Of a stretch of 64,000 nucleotides of DNA, positions 14,301 through 28,300 are shown piece by piece (within the stretch, counting starts at the first letter, position 1; every line of letters starts with the position of its first letter). The stretch comes from Siphonodentalium dalli (Eukaryota > Mollusca > Scaphopoda > Gadilida > Siphonodentaliidae), in the NCBI GenBank assembly GCA_032622095.1, contig CP136065.1:247257474-247321473 (forward strand), given 5' to 3'. The translations under genes and the position numbers were made by a program. Under the pieces are notes generated by a model. It saw only the letters and a program-made list of their open reading frames with translations. It did no database searches and was not told the origin of the DNA.

Positions 14301-17300
14301 CCTGCCTGCTTGGAAATTTGGGTTGTCTGAAAAGGCATGGTTCAAATTGTCTCGACATGGTCTTACCACCCACTAGTTAGATTTAAACAATATTTATTTC
14401 TTCCCCAAAAAACATTTAATTATGAAACATACATATAAGACTGGAATGGAGGAAGATTTTACAACAAGCATCAGATTCTTATATAGAACCATCTCCTCAG
14501 AAAAGGACAAAGAAAAAGAATAATGTATAGTGGTCAGTGAGAAGTGGAAGACAAGATTGAGTAAGAGGAAGAAAAACAGGGCATGATGAGAAGATTAATG
14601 AAGTGATGAAAAAGAGTTGGGTGAGAAAAAAGAAAAAAACAATTAATACATATATAGAAAATGATCACTTCTCTTATGCACACGATATTGTTTAACGTAG
14701 GAAATATTAAAACTGAGTATTGTGGAGTCACTAGATAGCCATGTACCACCTTTATATGGCTTTCAGTGCAGCATGGTGTTAGTGAAATGGTTACCACATT
14801 GTTAGCAATATCATTCTTGATTTATCTCTCTGAAAATAATCAAAATCAAGCAGCTCATTATGAGTCAGAAACACAAGCGTCCAACAAAATTGGTTGCTAG
14901 TTAATTTAATGGTTTGTGTTGCCTCAAATATAGCCTTGTTAAGCCTTTTGGGGAATGAAGTAGATCCCTTAAGTAGAAATCATATGTCCACAAATTTTGG
15001 GCTAATACAGAGACTATTTAATTTCGTATTGTTGAGTGCTTAGGACAATAAAGTAGCCCACTAGTTTTAACCCTTTACCCAACAGAACGGCCCTGTGCCA
15101 ATGCATTCTCTTATATATGCGAGTCGACCATAGGTCGCCTCGCATATATAAGAGAATGCATTGGCTTAACACATTAAGGCCAATGCATTCTCTTATATAT
15201 GCGAGGCGACCAGACAGACCGAAGATATTTTAGGCTGTTGAAGCTTTATTTGGCCGGTTTTGTTGGGTAAAGGGTTAACTAACCATCATCCTCGTCTTCT
15301 TCGTTGCTATCTTCTCCATCAATGTCATCATCCTCTGTTATGCTTTCCAGATTATCGACAGTCGACCCTCCCCAGGTTGCCATGGTAGCATCTACACTAG
15401 CTGCAGCTCTGGAAGCAGATTTATCAAGTATTACATCACAAACAGGATACCATGAATACCAATTATGAGTCATGACTGGCCAGATAAGCCCAAAAGTAGT
15501 TCATTCAAGAAGCCAGGGCTCAGGAACATATGAAGCGTATTTTTCCGCTGAATATTTGTTGAAGTCAGACATGATAAATGTTAAATTGATGTCCCTGCCT
15601 TTCTGACTGCTATTTCACCTACAGATATAAAGATCTATTCAGGATTCAAGGTTAACATTTTGCTTTTCATTTACGTTTTAAAATTTAAATGTTGAAAATG
15701 ACATGTTTTGAGCCAAGAATTTCAATGGAAGAGACAATTTTCAACCAATTTCAGCCCAGTTATTGAACTACAGCTTAAATTTTGCATTACAGAATAAAGT
15801 TACAAAATATTTATAAGGTTATTTTAAATGCTAAAATGTGGTTTCTAATAAATTTTAAGCCTGATATATACCCGAATGCTTCAGTAGAGTATGATACTGT
15901 GTCACTCTGATTGTCTTGGTTACGGGAGTACTGTTTTCTGTTTCTATCTTTACGCATGATCGCCTCCAGTTCTTTCTTCTTTGACCTCAACTCCTCGCGA
16001 ATTATTCTCTGTTTCCTCATACTGTCATAGATCTCATCATTTGATGAAACTGGAAACATTATTCAAGGTTTCTAAATTAGTTATTAAAGCCATATTTCAC
16101 AAGGTGCATGAGGTAATTTTAACAACAATCTTTAACCATGAGTGACCTGTTTCTGATGATGTGTCTTTCATATATTTTGGCCTTTTTGTTGCCACAATGT
16201 CAAGTCATGTCATTGAGAGCTGATTAAAAAAAAAAGTCACGAGAAAATACATATATGCTGTCCAGAGATAAAGAGATCAAAATCTGGAATGAATGCATTT
16301 TTCACTCTAAGGCCCATAACTCTGAAAGAATAGACAAAACCCGGATATCCTATGAGGACTCAGAGCTCCAAAGTTGTTAGATGGAATAAAGTATGGAATC
16401 CATTTCTATATCTCCTGCCAAACTTTGCTTGCATGGGGGTGGGGAGCAGGCATTGTGGCAGAGGGATAATAATGCAACTTACATGTGACACAGGGTGTGT
16501 TCTGTGATACACTAGTATTTTCCTCTGGAGGGTTTGTCTTCTTTACATCAGGTTTATTTGATTCTTCTGGTTGCTTTGGAGCGGTCTCTTGGGCCTGTTT
16601 GAAAATAACAAATTGTATAGAAATATGTATCCTGAAGTGAAAACCTGGTAAACATTCTAAGAAACATAATACTGTGAATGGCTTTAAATTCGTGGAATTA
16701 ATGTTTGTGGTCCAGCCATTTATGACTTTAACGTGGGTTCGTAAATATGTGGGTCCGCCGGAACTAACTATTGCTTCCAAACCCCCAAATAATTACAATC
16801 AAGTCCAACGAATAGAAGTGCAGACACATAACCTAGGTGAAATTCACTCTCTTTTCATAACATAACTCCCTAGGCGATGAATGTACATCGAGTCAATAGT
16901 TACATGTACCTCCCGCTTGACATTCTCAAAATGGCGCCCGCGATAGTTTTGAAGATAACATTTTTTCGTGGGGTTTTTAATTTGGTTGTCTTCAACAACC
17001 AAGAAAACCATGAAAATTGAACCACCACGAATAAATGTACTTTTACAGTAGAATAAAAATCGGGCATGACAGATTTTTTAACTTATGAGTGACAAAGTCT
17101 GCCATTTGCGATAACAATTTATTTTATGCAGGAAATTATTTATGCTATCAGAATAAGCTCCCACAGGATGTGTACAGAGGCAAGGCTTGGTGTTTTGTCT
17201 ATGATAGCATATATCATGGCCAATGTTGACGATGTTGATTATCGTCAGTGACAACAGTTAGTTACAAATGGACGAAGTGTTCTTGGTATATTAATCAAAT

Positions 17301-19343
17301 TTGTTGAAAAATCAAAATGAATATAATGGCTGATTATGACAAGATGCGGCCGTATTTATATTTAATCTCATTCTAAATAAATTCCGAAAGCGAAACCAGC
17401 TGAACGCGCATGCACACAGGTAATGTACCTTCGTAGTATTGAATAAGCGTACCAATTTAATTAGCGGTCTTTTGTCTTGGTAAAATTGATTGAACAATGG
17501 CGACTTCACAGATAATTAGAGCAATGACACGTTGTTTTTACAGCAGTTATTGTGTTGGTGTGGGCTCTTTGTTTTCACAACAATTGTTTCCAACTAAACA
17601 CTAATTCGCTAAAAGTTCACGGTGGTGGTTTAATGTCACCGCCAGTTTTAATCAACTTATCACACATAATGAGCCGTCGGGAAAATGACAACTCAGAGTT
17701 GAATATAGACCAGAATATTAAACATAAAATATCCCCAGTCTACACCAAAGCCGACAAGAGCTCAGCGTCAAGTATGTCACATCTACTGTCAACAACATTT
17801 TTTTAAACCATTAATCACCATAAAATTTATCGTTTCCGTGTTTCCTGGTTTATATATACATATATGTATGTCTTATTGTAACACGTTTTATCTATTGCAA
17901 TTTATGTTTTATTTGGTAGTTTATTAAATAAAGTTTAATTAATCAAGGACGTGTTCGTCTCGCAATAACTCTTACTGACGGTGGCAATATATTCCAATGG
18001 TTGTGCGATTTTCTGTAAACCGAACACCTCTCTAAACCGAACATAAGGACCGCTCCGAAGGTTGTTCGGTTTAGAGAGGTTTTACTGTATACTGCTTAGG
18101 CCTAACAAAATAATACCTTTGTTTCCGCTAACGAGCTAAAAAAAATTAGGGTAGGTAGGTAGGCTTAACTTTTTTTTTTTGTTAACTTTTTTTTTTTCAG
18201 TATCTTTAAAAATAACTGTATAATACTTGTCAATAACCCAAACTATGCACTTCTTAGCCCCAATCAGGTTAACCCAGATGACAGAGGAACTAGAAACTCC
18301 AATTAAATCTTACATATGCTTTAATATTTACATATATACTAGTCTATATACTAAGATAGTCTTTGATAATCCTAATATTTCCTATATGGTCTGGCGACAA
18401 CTGGAGTCAGCCCAGCACCACTGCACTGTTCACATATTGGAGTGACCGTCTTGTACCGATCTCACAAAACCACCTTCTCCGCATTCAGTGAAGGATCTAG
18501 GTATTTTTTGGGGACACCTGTTTTTGGGCAATGATATGCTGAAGGCATAACCTGAAGGCCTGATCGGAGGAATGTTTGGGAAGGGTGACCCCCCCTGATG
18601 ATGGTGGGGGTTCTTCCCCTGGAAATTTTTTGAAAATCCATTGCATTTAGAGCTAATCTAAGGCTCTTTGAGTCAGTATTTTGAATTTTACAGAGAGGTC
18701 AATTTTATCAAGTTTCTCAAGCATAACTTTGGAACTTTTTATATATGTATGGATTGGAAATGCTTATAAGTTATTGTCAGATATCTTTTGGTTCTATGGA
18801 TTATGCTTATCGGAAGCCTTATCCTGCTTGAAATTAGACTTGCCATCATCACTCTAATTCATAAATAGGCTATTTTATAAAATTCAAGTGAGACACATAC
18901 CGTACATAATATACTACATGTACATGTAATACAGAAATCCTACATGTACATGTAGTACAGAAACAATGTACATGTATTAAGGTAGTAATGACTATATATG
19001 GTACTAATCTCTATGTTAATTTTTCATTTGGTATTATGAGATCCCACTTGATAACCAGGTTGATTTGATCGAATTGTTAATGTTCCTGTGCTGTAATTGA
19101 TTGAAATACTGAAGTCTGAACGCTGAATGATAACATACCGTACCTGAACTCAAATTATTTGAAGTTTTCACAGATGAAAGCTAGATAAAGCCAAACATAC
19201 TTTACAGTATGATTCCAACTGTTAAACTTAAATCTTTTTGTAAACTTAAATTTCTTATGTCAATATATATAAATATATAAATGTTTTGCATCTTGTTATG
19301 ATATGAATTGGGACCTAAATTTAAAAAAAAAAAAAATTTAATC

Positions 19344-19374
<31 letters not shown>

Positions 19375-22300
19375 GGTCCAATTTTTTTTTTTTTTGCAAT
19401 GGCAATAAAAAGTTTAGGGTCGGCGGTTTAAAATAGGGTCGGTCGGGTTAGCGGAAACAAACGTATTATTTGTTTAGGCCTTACAAGAAGAGCATTTTCT
19501 AGTTCTCTTTTGTTAAGAGTCATGCTGACAGGAAAAACTTACCGGATGGACATTTAGTTCTCTTTTTACTTAACATACCACTCAGAAATTGAAAGTAATC
19601 TTACCGAGGGAGAATTTTCTAGTTCTCTCTTCAGTTCCATTAGTCTATGTCTTTCCATCTGCAGACCTGACAATTGCTTCATGTGTTCCCGCAATTTTGC
19701 CTCAAACTGTTCCCTGAAAACGTAATTTTTTAAATTAATCTATAGTGATACTATAACTACAACTTCAATTTTGTCTTGATTTTCATTTCTATACCAACTG
19801 TGATAGTCAATGAATATCATTTTATGTAATGCATTAAATTCTGTTCCAGTTCAGAATACAATAGTACTTTTTATTTTAGCTCATCCCATGGAGCATATCT
19901 GCAATTCTGAAAATGTGATTGATCAAAATATTAACAGGCAGGAATATTTTTTCAACGGTGGCAAATGTTAGTTTCTGACCCCAAAGTTCAACAAATAATT
20001 GTGTAATTTTGAGCAGACTGCTGTTGAACAAATAAAATGAGTCCATCCCAAATATTCTCTCGGTAAATAAAGCCAATAGTGCTGTGAAAAATCATATAAA
20101 GAATGCAGTTGTTGACAATGGGGCTAGAACCTGGAATATGTCTTTAACTTCAAAAGAGGAAAGTATTAAATGAATTAAAATTAAACTTGGTATACTTTTC
20201 TTCTAATTGCTGTGGTGGGATTTCTCCTTCACTGAACGATGAGTTAACGCCTGCCACTGCAGCAATTTGCTTGTTCTGTTCTTGTTGCATGCTAGATATA
20301 TCGCTGGGAAGCTGTGGTCGTTGTTGTTGCAGAGTTAAGATTTCTGCGATTTCAGCTGGAATCGAGGAGGATCGCTGTTGCATGCTACTCAATGAATTCT
20401 GTAGATCCTTTAACATCTTCTTAGCTTCATTCAACTTCCTGTTAGGAATATGAAAACAATGTATTATTTCACCTAAATCTATTGTATAACTCTTTAATTG
20501 CTGATCAGACCATAATCCTTGAGCCTGGGCTTTTGTATGTTAACATAGGCCAAATGAGTGGGTGTAATCCTAAAGTAATGTATTTTAATCTTAAACCAGA
20601 CCTTCGACAGACCTTTTTTGTAGATTTTGTAGTTTTGTAGATTTTGACAAAAAATTATTTTGCAATTTTGGCCTTCCATCTACACAAGCCTGGAAATAAT
20701 GTGTCTGACATTTGCAGAATGAGGTCCCAGAGGGTGAATTTGGTGATGCTATCGCATACAGTGGCGTACAGTGGGCTAGCATCACCAAATTCACCCTCTG
20801 GGGACCTCATTCTGCGGAGGCCTCATCTTCTGGGAAGTATCTATAGTCAAACTAACATTGTTTTTAGTTACTTTTTCCATTCTGATCAGTTTCTATATCC
20901 CCTAATTTGCATAAGATAAAATGCACTAGAGGTGTGACCAGGGATGGATCCAGGGATTTTTTGGGGACACCTGTTTTGGGACCACAATATGCCGAAGGCA
21001 TATCCCTCGGGCCGTAGGCCCGAGATGGGGGTAGGTACAGAAGGGGGTCGCCCCCTTCCGTAGGTGGGGGTCTGGGGAAAATTTTGAATAATTGGATGCA
21101 TCGAGAGCATATCTGGAGTAATCTGAGTGAGTATTTCAAACTGTATTAACAAGTTAATTTTAACAGTTTTTTAAAGTAAAATTTTAATATCTGACAATAT
21201 ATTTATGCATGGGATGATGGTGAGACTATCAAAGGTGTATGCCCTGTAAATCTTGGTTCTAGGCATTTGTAACTGTTTATGGCAACACTAAGTCTTGAGT
21301 AGCCTTTCAATTAATTTTGACTATTTTGCCCTCAAATGTCAAGTATGATACACATGTGAAGAAATAAAAAAAAACAGAAACATTTATTCAAAAACATTGA
21401 ATATGTAGAACAAGATCTAGTAAAACCAGGATACACTCAAACATTCTCGTTGGTTATTTATGTATTGTTCTATGAATTAATGAGAAATAAAATACTGTTA
21501 ACATCTTTAGTATCTTTACAGTTACTCTACTGACAATATTATATTCTTAAGTCACTAAGTTCATAGTTGACTAGTGATATACTACTATTATTAGGATCCC
21601 AAGAGTAGTCACCTGAACGAAAAAATCACTACCTCAACTGAAAAATCACAAGTCAATCCTTCTATTGCCCATGTATGCAAAGTTGTCAACTATTTTGTCC
21701 CATTCCTCGTGTGTGATATGATCACAGTCATTAGGCCCCACAAGGACTACCCTCATCAGTCTGTCTAGACTACTTGGTGACAGTCGACTTCTAAGTTTAT
21801 TATGTAACAGAGAAAGTACGGAAAATCCACGCTCCACACTCGCGGTGCTCGGTGGAATCAGAAGTGACAGTTTAAATAGTCTCATAATGTTGGGATATTG
21901 GTCAGAGTCGTTGAACATGGCTGAATACACATCGCTCGAATTGATCGGATGGTCGCTCTTATATACATCAACATCTCTTGGTTTCAATTTTCCAGCTTTT
22001 ACCATATCTGCAACAGATTTGTTGCGTTTCGTCTCCAGGTTTCGGATGAAACTTTCAAAATCATCATAAAAGTTCTTAACCTTATCTGGGTGTTCAGATG
22101 GGTCCCAGGCTGGAATTAATGGAGCTGAAGTATTAACAACGTCTGAGAATACCACTTTGCTTTCTTGTGTTTGTCCATAATGTTCGAAAAGTGTTTCCAA
22201 CGAAGCCTGGCGATCCGCAACCGACAATTTCTCACTTACGTTGAACGCATCGAAAGAAAAAAGTACTTTGTTCTTTACATCAAGTGCCTTATCCAACTCA

Positions 22301-25300
22301 CTCAGCACACTCAGAACAAACGGTTCCCGGACCTTGGTATTGAATTATCTGATGGTGGCTTCAACATCGTCGTCAATGGACAGCAGAGTGCACGTCCCGA
22401 GTCTTCGACTCATTGTTGTTCTCTCCTGAGATAACTTGAGAAAAGTAGCAGCGTTCTGTTGAAATAAAGGACCTGCCACTTTCTCCATTGATGAAATTGC
22501 TTCTATCAGTTGGTCTAACTTTGCCGGAATCGAACTGTACAATAAATTGCTCTTCTGTAGAAACTTTGAGAATTTGTTAAATGGTGTCAGGATGTCACCC
22601 AGCATCAACATGAACAAAATTATGTCCGGCTTTAGAAGTTGGGATCGAATCCCTATGATCTCTGGATCAGAAGTTTCTTTAATTTCTGTGTCTAGGGTAT
22701 TGATTAGCGAAAAATATCTGCTGATAAGTCTCTTAGTAGCTTCCCCGTGAGATAGCCAGCGCGTTGTTGCAACTTTTAGAAGTTTGAGTGGTTTTTCACC
22801 TTCTAATTCCTGAGAATTTTCAAACATAATTTTCCTGATGTTTGAATTCTTCATATGGTTATGAACAGAGTTGAGAAGAGAATCAATTGATTTCAGCACC
22901 TCATATTGTTTAATTAGGTGAACAAATATCAATGCCAGCCGATGGTTACGGCAATTGACATAAATTGCGTGAGGCGAGAGATGGCGAAGCCACGTTTGTA
23001 ATCCGCTGATCTCTCCACTCATGGCGTTAGTTCCGTCTAGCCCGCTAAACACTAGTAATGATATGTCCAAGTGTTTTGATTTTTAAAAAGATGCAATAGT
23101 ATCGCACAAAGACTCGGCACCTTTACTCTGCACTTCGGTCAGATGAACAAGGCCGATGAACTCCTCACGTATTGAATGCCGATCGGAGTCCTTCAAACCG
23201 GATAAACATTGACAGTTCTGGTCGACTTGCAACGTCGGTAGTTTCATCGGCGAGCAAAGAGAACTCACCCGAGGAAATGATTTCGTCCAGGAGTTTGTCT
23301 TCAATGAAGTCGCTAATAACCGTCAGGTAATCATCAACCGAGGTTTTGGATAAATATGTTGCCCGGCTACTAGCTTCCACGAGATGGTAGGCAATATCAG
23401 TGTCTCCAATCTTCCCAAGAAACTCAATAACCTCTTGGAAGTTTCTAGTGATAGCCCACTTCTTCTTTGCTAGGAAATATGTGGTCTTTAAAAATTTAAG
23501 GATGACGCGCCTGTTCCTATCCCTGACCGACTCCTCCTGGCCTAAAGATGCTTCCACTAATTGTCCGGGGACGGTCCCTCTCACCAATAACTCATGTATA
23601 CTAGCTCTCTTGGCAACTGCTCTTGTGTGACCTACAGATTTTGAATGGCCCATAAAAACCCTATTCGGGTGTTCTTTTGGATCAATTCCAGCATCTCTCC
23701 ATGCACCGACACTTGCATCACCATATTCGGAACATATTTTACACAACCAATGCTGTTTTGATGCAGAGTAATACAGAAAATTGAATTTTTCCTCCCATTT
23801 CGACAGGGCAGCTAGTTTCCTGCCATCATTTGCATCAGACCCCACAGCAACTATTGTCTCGATGTGTCACTAGTGTCAGTGCTAACAGTAACAGTAGTAA
23901 CACTATTCACTGCACGTGGTAGGCCTACTAGGGCAGATGGAAGTTCACCAGAGACTACATCATGTTGTACAGGAGCCTCAAGAGGGTTGACGGGACTGTT
24001 TGTCACTCTATGGTCATTATCTCTATTGGTTTCTGAATTACTGGTACTGGGCATTTCCGAGTCACTGTGCTCTTCTGAACTACGTGGCCGTTTAGCACTT
24101 GTTGCAAAAAAGTTTGTAATGGACTGGCTTGGTTTATCGGGTGGTTCATTTTCTGGCCGTTTGGAGGAATATGTGGCAGCTTTTTTGTTGTGACTCGACC
24201 CATATTCTGCTCGTATATGTTACATTTGCTGATACATTTACAAATCAATATTCTAAATGTTTGATATTTCCGCCATTTAAACTTTGAAGGGTAAATGTTT
24301 TGCAACTTCCGTTATATCTTCTTACACATTCCCGTATCAACAATTCGCAGAACCTCAGAAAACGTAGTGTGTAATTGGTTTGCTAAAACGTAACTGTTAC
24401 GTTTGCGAGGTTACTTTCTTCCGATTTTTTAAATCTGCATATTGTCGTGATATTTAACATAGCAACTGCCTTTGTTCACACCAGTTCCCGGGAGCACAAA
24501 TTCCAAATTGGTAATTTCCCCCAGCTGGATTGGATTAAGATTACACGTTTTTTAGTGTTCCCGTTCCGGTCTTCAATCGATCGCACCCCGGATATCGCGT
24601 AACTCGCGTTTGAATAAACGAAGTTTAAATGAATATTGGCAACACATTTTATTAAAACAACATAAAAATGAAAATTCTACTTGTTTATTTGGGGTGGGGG
24701 GGGGGGGGGGTATATCCTTCACTCGAAGCCGTTGCTTGGGCGTCGCGAGTTTGGGCGCCCAAACCGGTTACCGGTATCAAAAGGTCCCTGGATCCATCCC
24801 TGGATGTGACTGTCCTGACTGTCCCAATGGGACTAAGGATATCCCCCCCCCGTGTTATTAAAACACTAAAATGTTCACATATCAGTGAACATTAAGTTAA
24901 AAAAATAAAATAACAGATTCCCATTGCAGGTGCACAACCCTAACCACTAACCCTAATCCTAAACATATTGACAAAACGAGAGGCCGATCACGATCGGCAG
25001 ATGTTTAACCCATACCTTGGCGACAGTGATCAGCTATTTTCAGTTTGAACGCGAAAATCCATAAGCCATAGTCTTGTCAAGATACATCCTAAGTATTGAT
25101 GAGTAGAAAGAAGAACATTCTGCAGAAAACAATCTGCACACAGGTATGAACAGATAGAATCAATATTATCCAAGCAAGAAAAGAATCTGCACACAGGTAT
25201 TATTAAACATTGTAGAATCAAGATTATCCAAGCAAGAGGATCAAGAATATCCAAGCAAGACAAGAATCTTCACATATGTATGAACAGGTAGGATCAAGAT

Positions 25301-28300
25301 TATCCAAGCATGACAAGAATCTGCACACAGGTATTAACATGTAGAATCAAGAATATCCAAGCAAGGGGATCAAGAATATCCAAGCAAGACAAGAATCTGC
25401 ACACAGGTATTAACATGTAGAATCAAGAATATCCAAGCAAGAGGATCAAGAATATCCAAGCAAGACAAGAATCTGCACACAGGTATTAACATGTAGAATC
25501 AAGAATATCTAAGCAAGAGTGATCAAGTGTTCTCTGCAAAATATCCTTATAGATCTCAGTTGTGCAGCTTTCTCTGGTAGTTACATGTTAGGTTGTGATG
25601 TGTTGGGTCTGATAACAGATGCCTAAATAGCCATTGCATTGAAAGTGGCTGGCTCTTGTGATAACAAACAAATCATTCTCTACATGGCAGATGACATGAA
25701 GTGATTAAAAACATATCACTTTGTTTCATTTATCAACAGTGTTCTAAAATCTGACCCATGTCTCATTAATTTTCTCAAATGGCAGTTAGTTTAGAAAATT
25801 CCAGAGAGGATATATATATAAAATCAGAAGTTATGGAATTCTCATTAAATTTAAATTGATCAAATAACTGAACCCCAGTTGCATAAAGATGCTTTAATCT
25901 CAAGATTAGCTAAATGATTTTAGCAATGTTCTAAAGCCCATTTTGGTAACTTAACCTACAAAACCCTTTATTAAACAGCATTTGCTGTGTATTGTTGAAA
26001 CTTTAAATTTTTTTTAGATACCATAGCTTTTATCTGCACATTGGCATAAGAGACATCAGAAAATAATATAGCCATATTAATAGCCAAGTAGTCCAAAGGC
26101 ATGGGATGGAATTGATGAATATGGCTCCAAACAAATTCACCAGTACATGACAATATTTTGGACCGATTTAAACCAAATTTGGTGTGCTGACTCAGGGTAC
26201 CGTTGGTGGAGTTATAATAGTGTTAGTTTTTAAAATTTTGTTATTTAATTTTTTTTTTTTTTTTTAATTATTTAAAAACAAATATTTTATTATTTTTGTT
26301 TGTTATTTATTTAATTATGTTATTTTGTTTTGTTAGATTGAGCAAGGAATTAAATCTAATTTTTTTTTAAAGAGTGAATATTTTTTCGAAAAAGGGCCAT
26401 AACTCAGTTAAAAATAGTCGGATCAAACCCATATTCGAACTCGATCTGTCTTTTATGCTGAGAAATTCATATACAAAATCTGGTTCCGATCAGATATAAA
26501 ATGTTCGAGTTATCGCACCATGCGTAAAGTGTCTACAGACAGACAGACAGCCAGACAGACAGACAGACGGACGGACTAACGACGAGTGGTCAATCCGGAC
26601 AACGACACTATGTTTACCATACTATGGTATGGGTAAACATAAAAATGTAGGAATAAAAGCTCGGACAAAATTATGCTTGTTGCGAAAATGTTCTAAATCG
26701 AAAAAGGGGAATAACTCCTCACAAAAAAACTTGGACAGACATCATAATTGCAGGTGCAAAGGTTCCCTGAGAAACACTCCGGACAAATTTGTGTGGGTAT
26801 AATAATCGAGGTGACTAATGGTTGAACATCACCTACTTCAACTGGGGAACTTCAATCTGATCCTAGGTCTCCCTTAGCAGTTGAGGCCTAAGCAGAATGA
26901 GGTTCCCATAGGGTGAATTTGGTGATGCTAGCCCACTGTGTGGGATAGTCACTAAATTCACCCATTGGGGACCTCATTCTGCAAATGTCAGAGTAAATTC
27001 AGGCTTGGTGTGATAATATCAAGCCTTGAAATAGGGTGTCTGTCATTTGCAGAATGAGGTCCCCAGAGGGTGAATTTAGTGATGCTACCCCGCATAGCGG
27101 GCTAGCATCACCAAATTCAACCTCTGGGGACCTCATTCTGCTTGCACCTCAGCAGAATGAGGTTCCCAGAGGGTGAATTTGGTGATGCTAGCCTGCTATG
27201 TGGGGTAGCATCACTAAATTCACCCTCTGGGGACCTCATTCTGCAAATGACAGACACCCTATTTCAAAACTTGCTTATCTCACCTGACTTTATCTTGATC
27301 GCTGGGATCTTCCATACCAAGCGAGGGACTAGACTCCTCCGATTGTCGTCAGTGTGATAATATAAACCCACCTGACTTTATCTTGAACGCCGGGATCTTC
27401 CATACCCAGCGAGGGACTAGACTCCTGATTGTCGTCAGTGTGATAATATAAACTCACCTGACTTTATCTTGAACGCTGGGATCTTCCATACCCAGCGAGG
27501 GACTAGACTCCTCCGATTGTCGTCAGTGTGATAATATAAACTCACCTGACTTTATCTTGAACGCTGGGATCTTCCATACCAAGCGAGGGACTAGACTCCT
27601 CCGATTGTCGTCAGTGTGATAATATAAACTCACCTGACTTTATCTTGAACGCTGGGATCTTCCATACCCAGCGAGGGACTAGACTCCTCCGATTGTCGTC
27701 AGTGTGATAATATAAACCCACCTGACTTTATCTTGAACGCCGGGATCTTCCATACCCAGCGAGGGACTCGACTCCTCCGATTGTCGTCAGTGTGATAATA
27801 TAAACTCACCTGACTTTATCTTGATCGCTGGGATCTTCCATACCCAGCGAGGGACTATGTCGTCAGTGTGATAATATAAACCCACCTGACTTTATCTTGA
27901 ACGCTGGGATCTTCCATACCAAGCGAGGGACTAGACTCCTCCGATTGTCGTCAGTGTGATAATATAAACTCACCTGACTTTATCTTGAACGCTGGGATCT
28001 TCCATACCCAGCGAGGGACTAGACTCCTCCGATTGTCGTCAGTGTGATAATATAAACTCACCTGACTTTATCTTGAACGCTGGGATCTTCCATACCCAGC
28101 GAGGGACTAGACTCCTCCGATTGTCGTCAGTGTGATAATATAAACCCACCTGACTTTATCTTGAACGCCGGGATCTTCCATACCCAGCGAGGGACTAGAC
28201 TCCTCCGATTGTCGTCAGTGTGATAATATAAACTCACATGACTTTATCTTGAACGCTGGGATCTTCCATACCCAGCGAGGGACTAGACTCCTCCGATTGT

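Noticed and set aside
21646-24200. A functional host gene of the ZMYM1/ZBED type rather than a transposon
   Set aside because: The reading frame is broken four times and it lies within hAT terminal repeats and an 8-bp target duplication.
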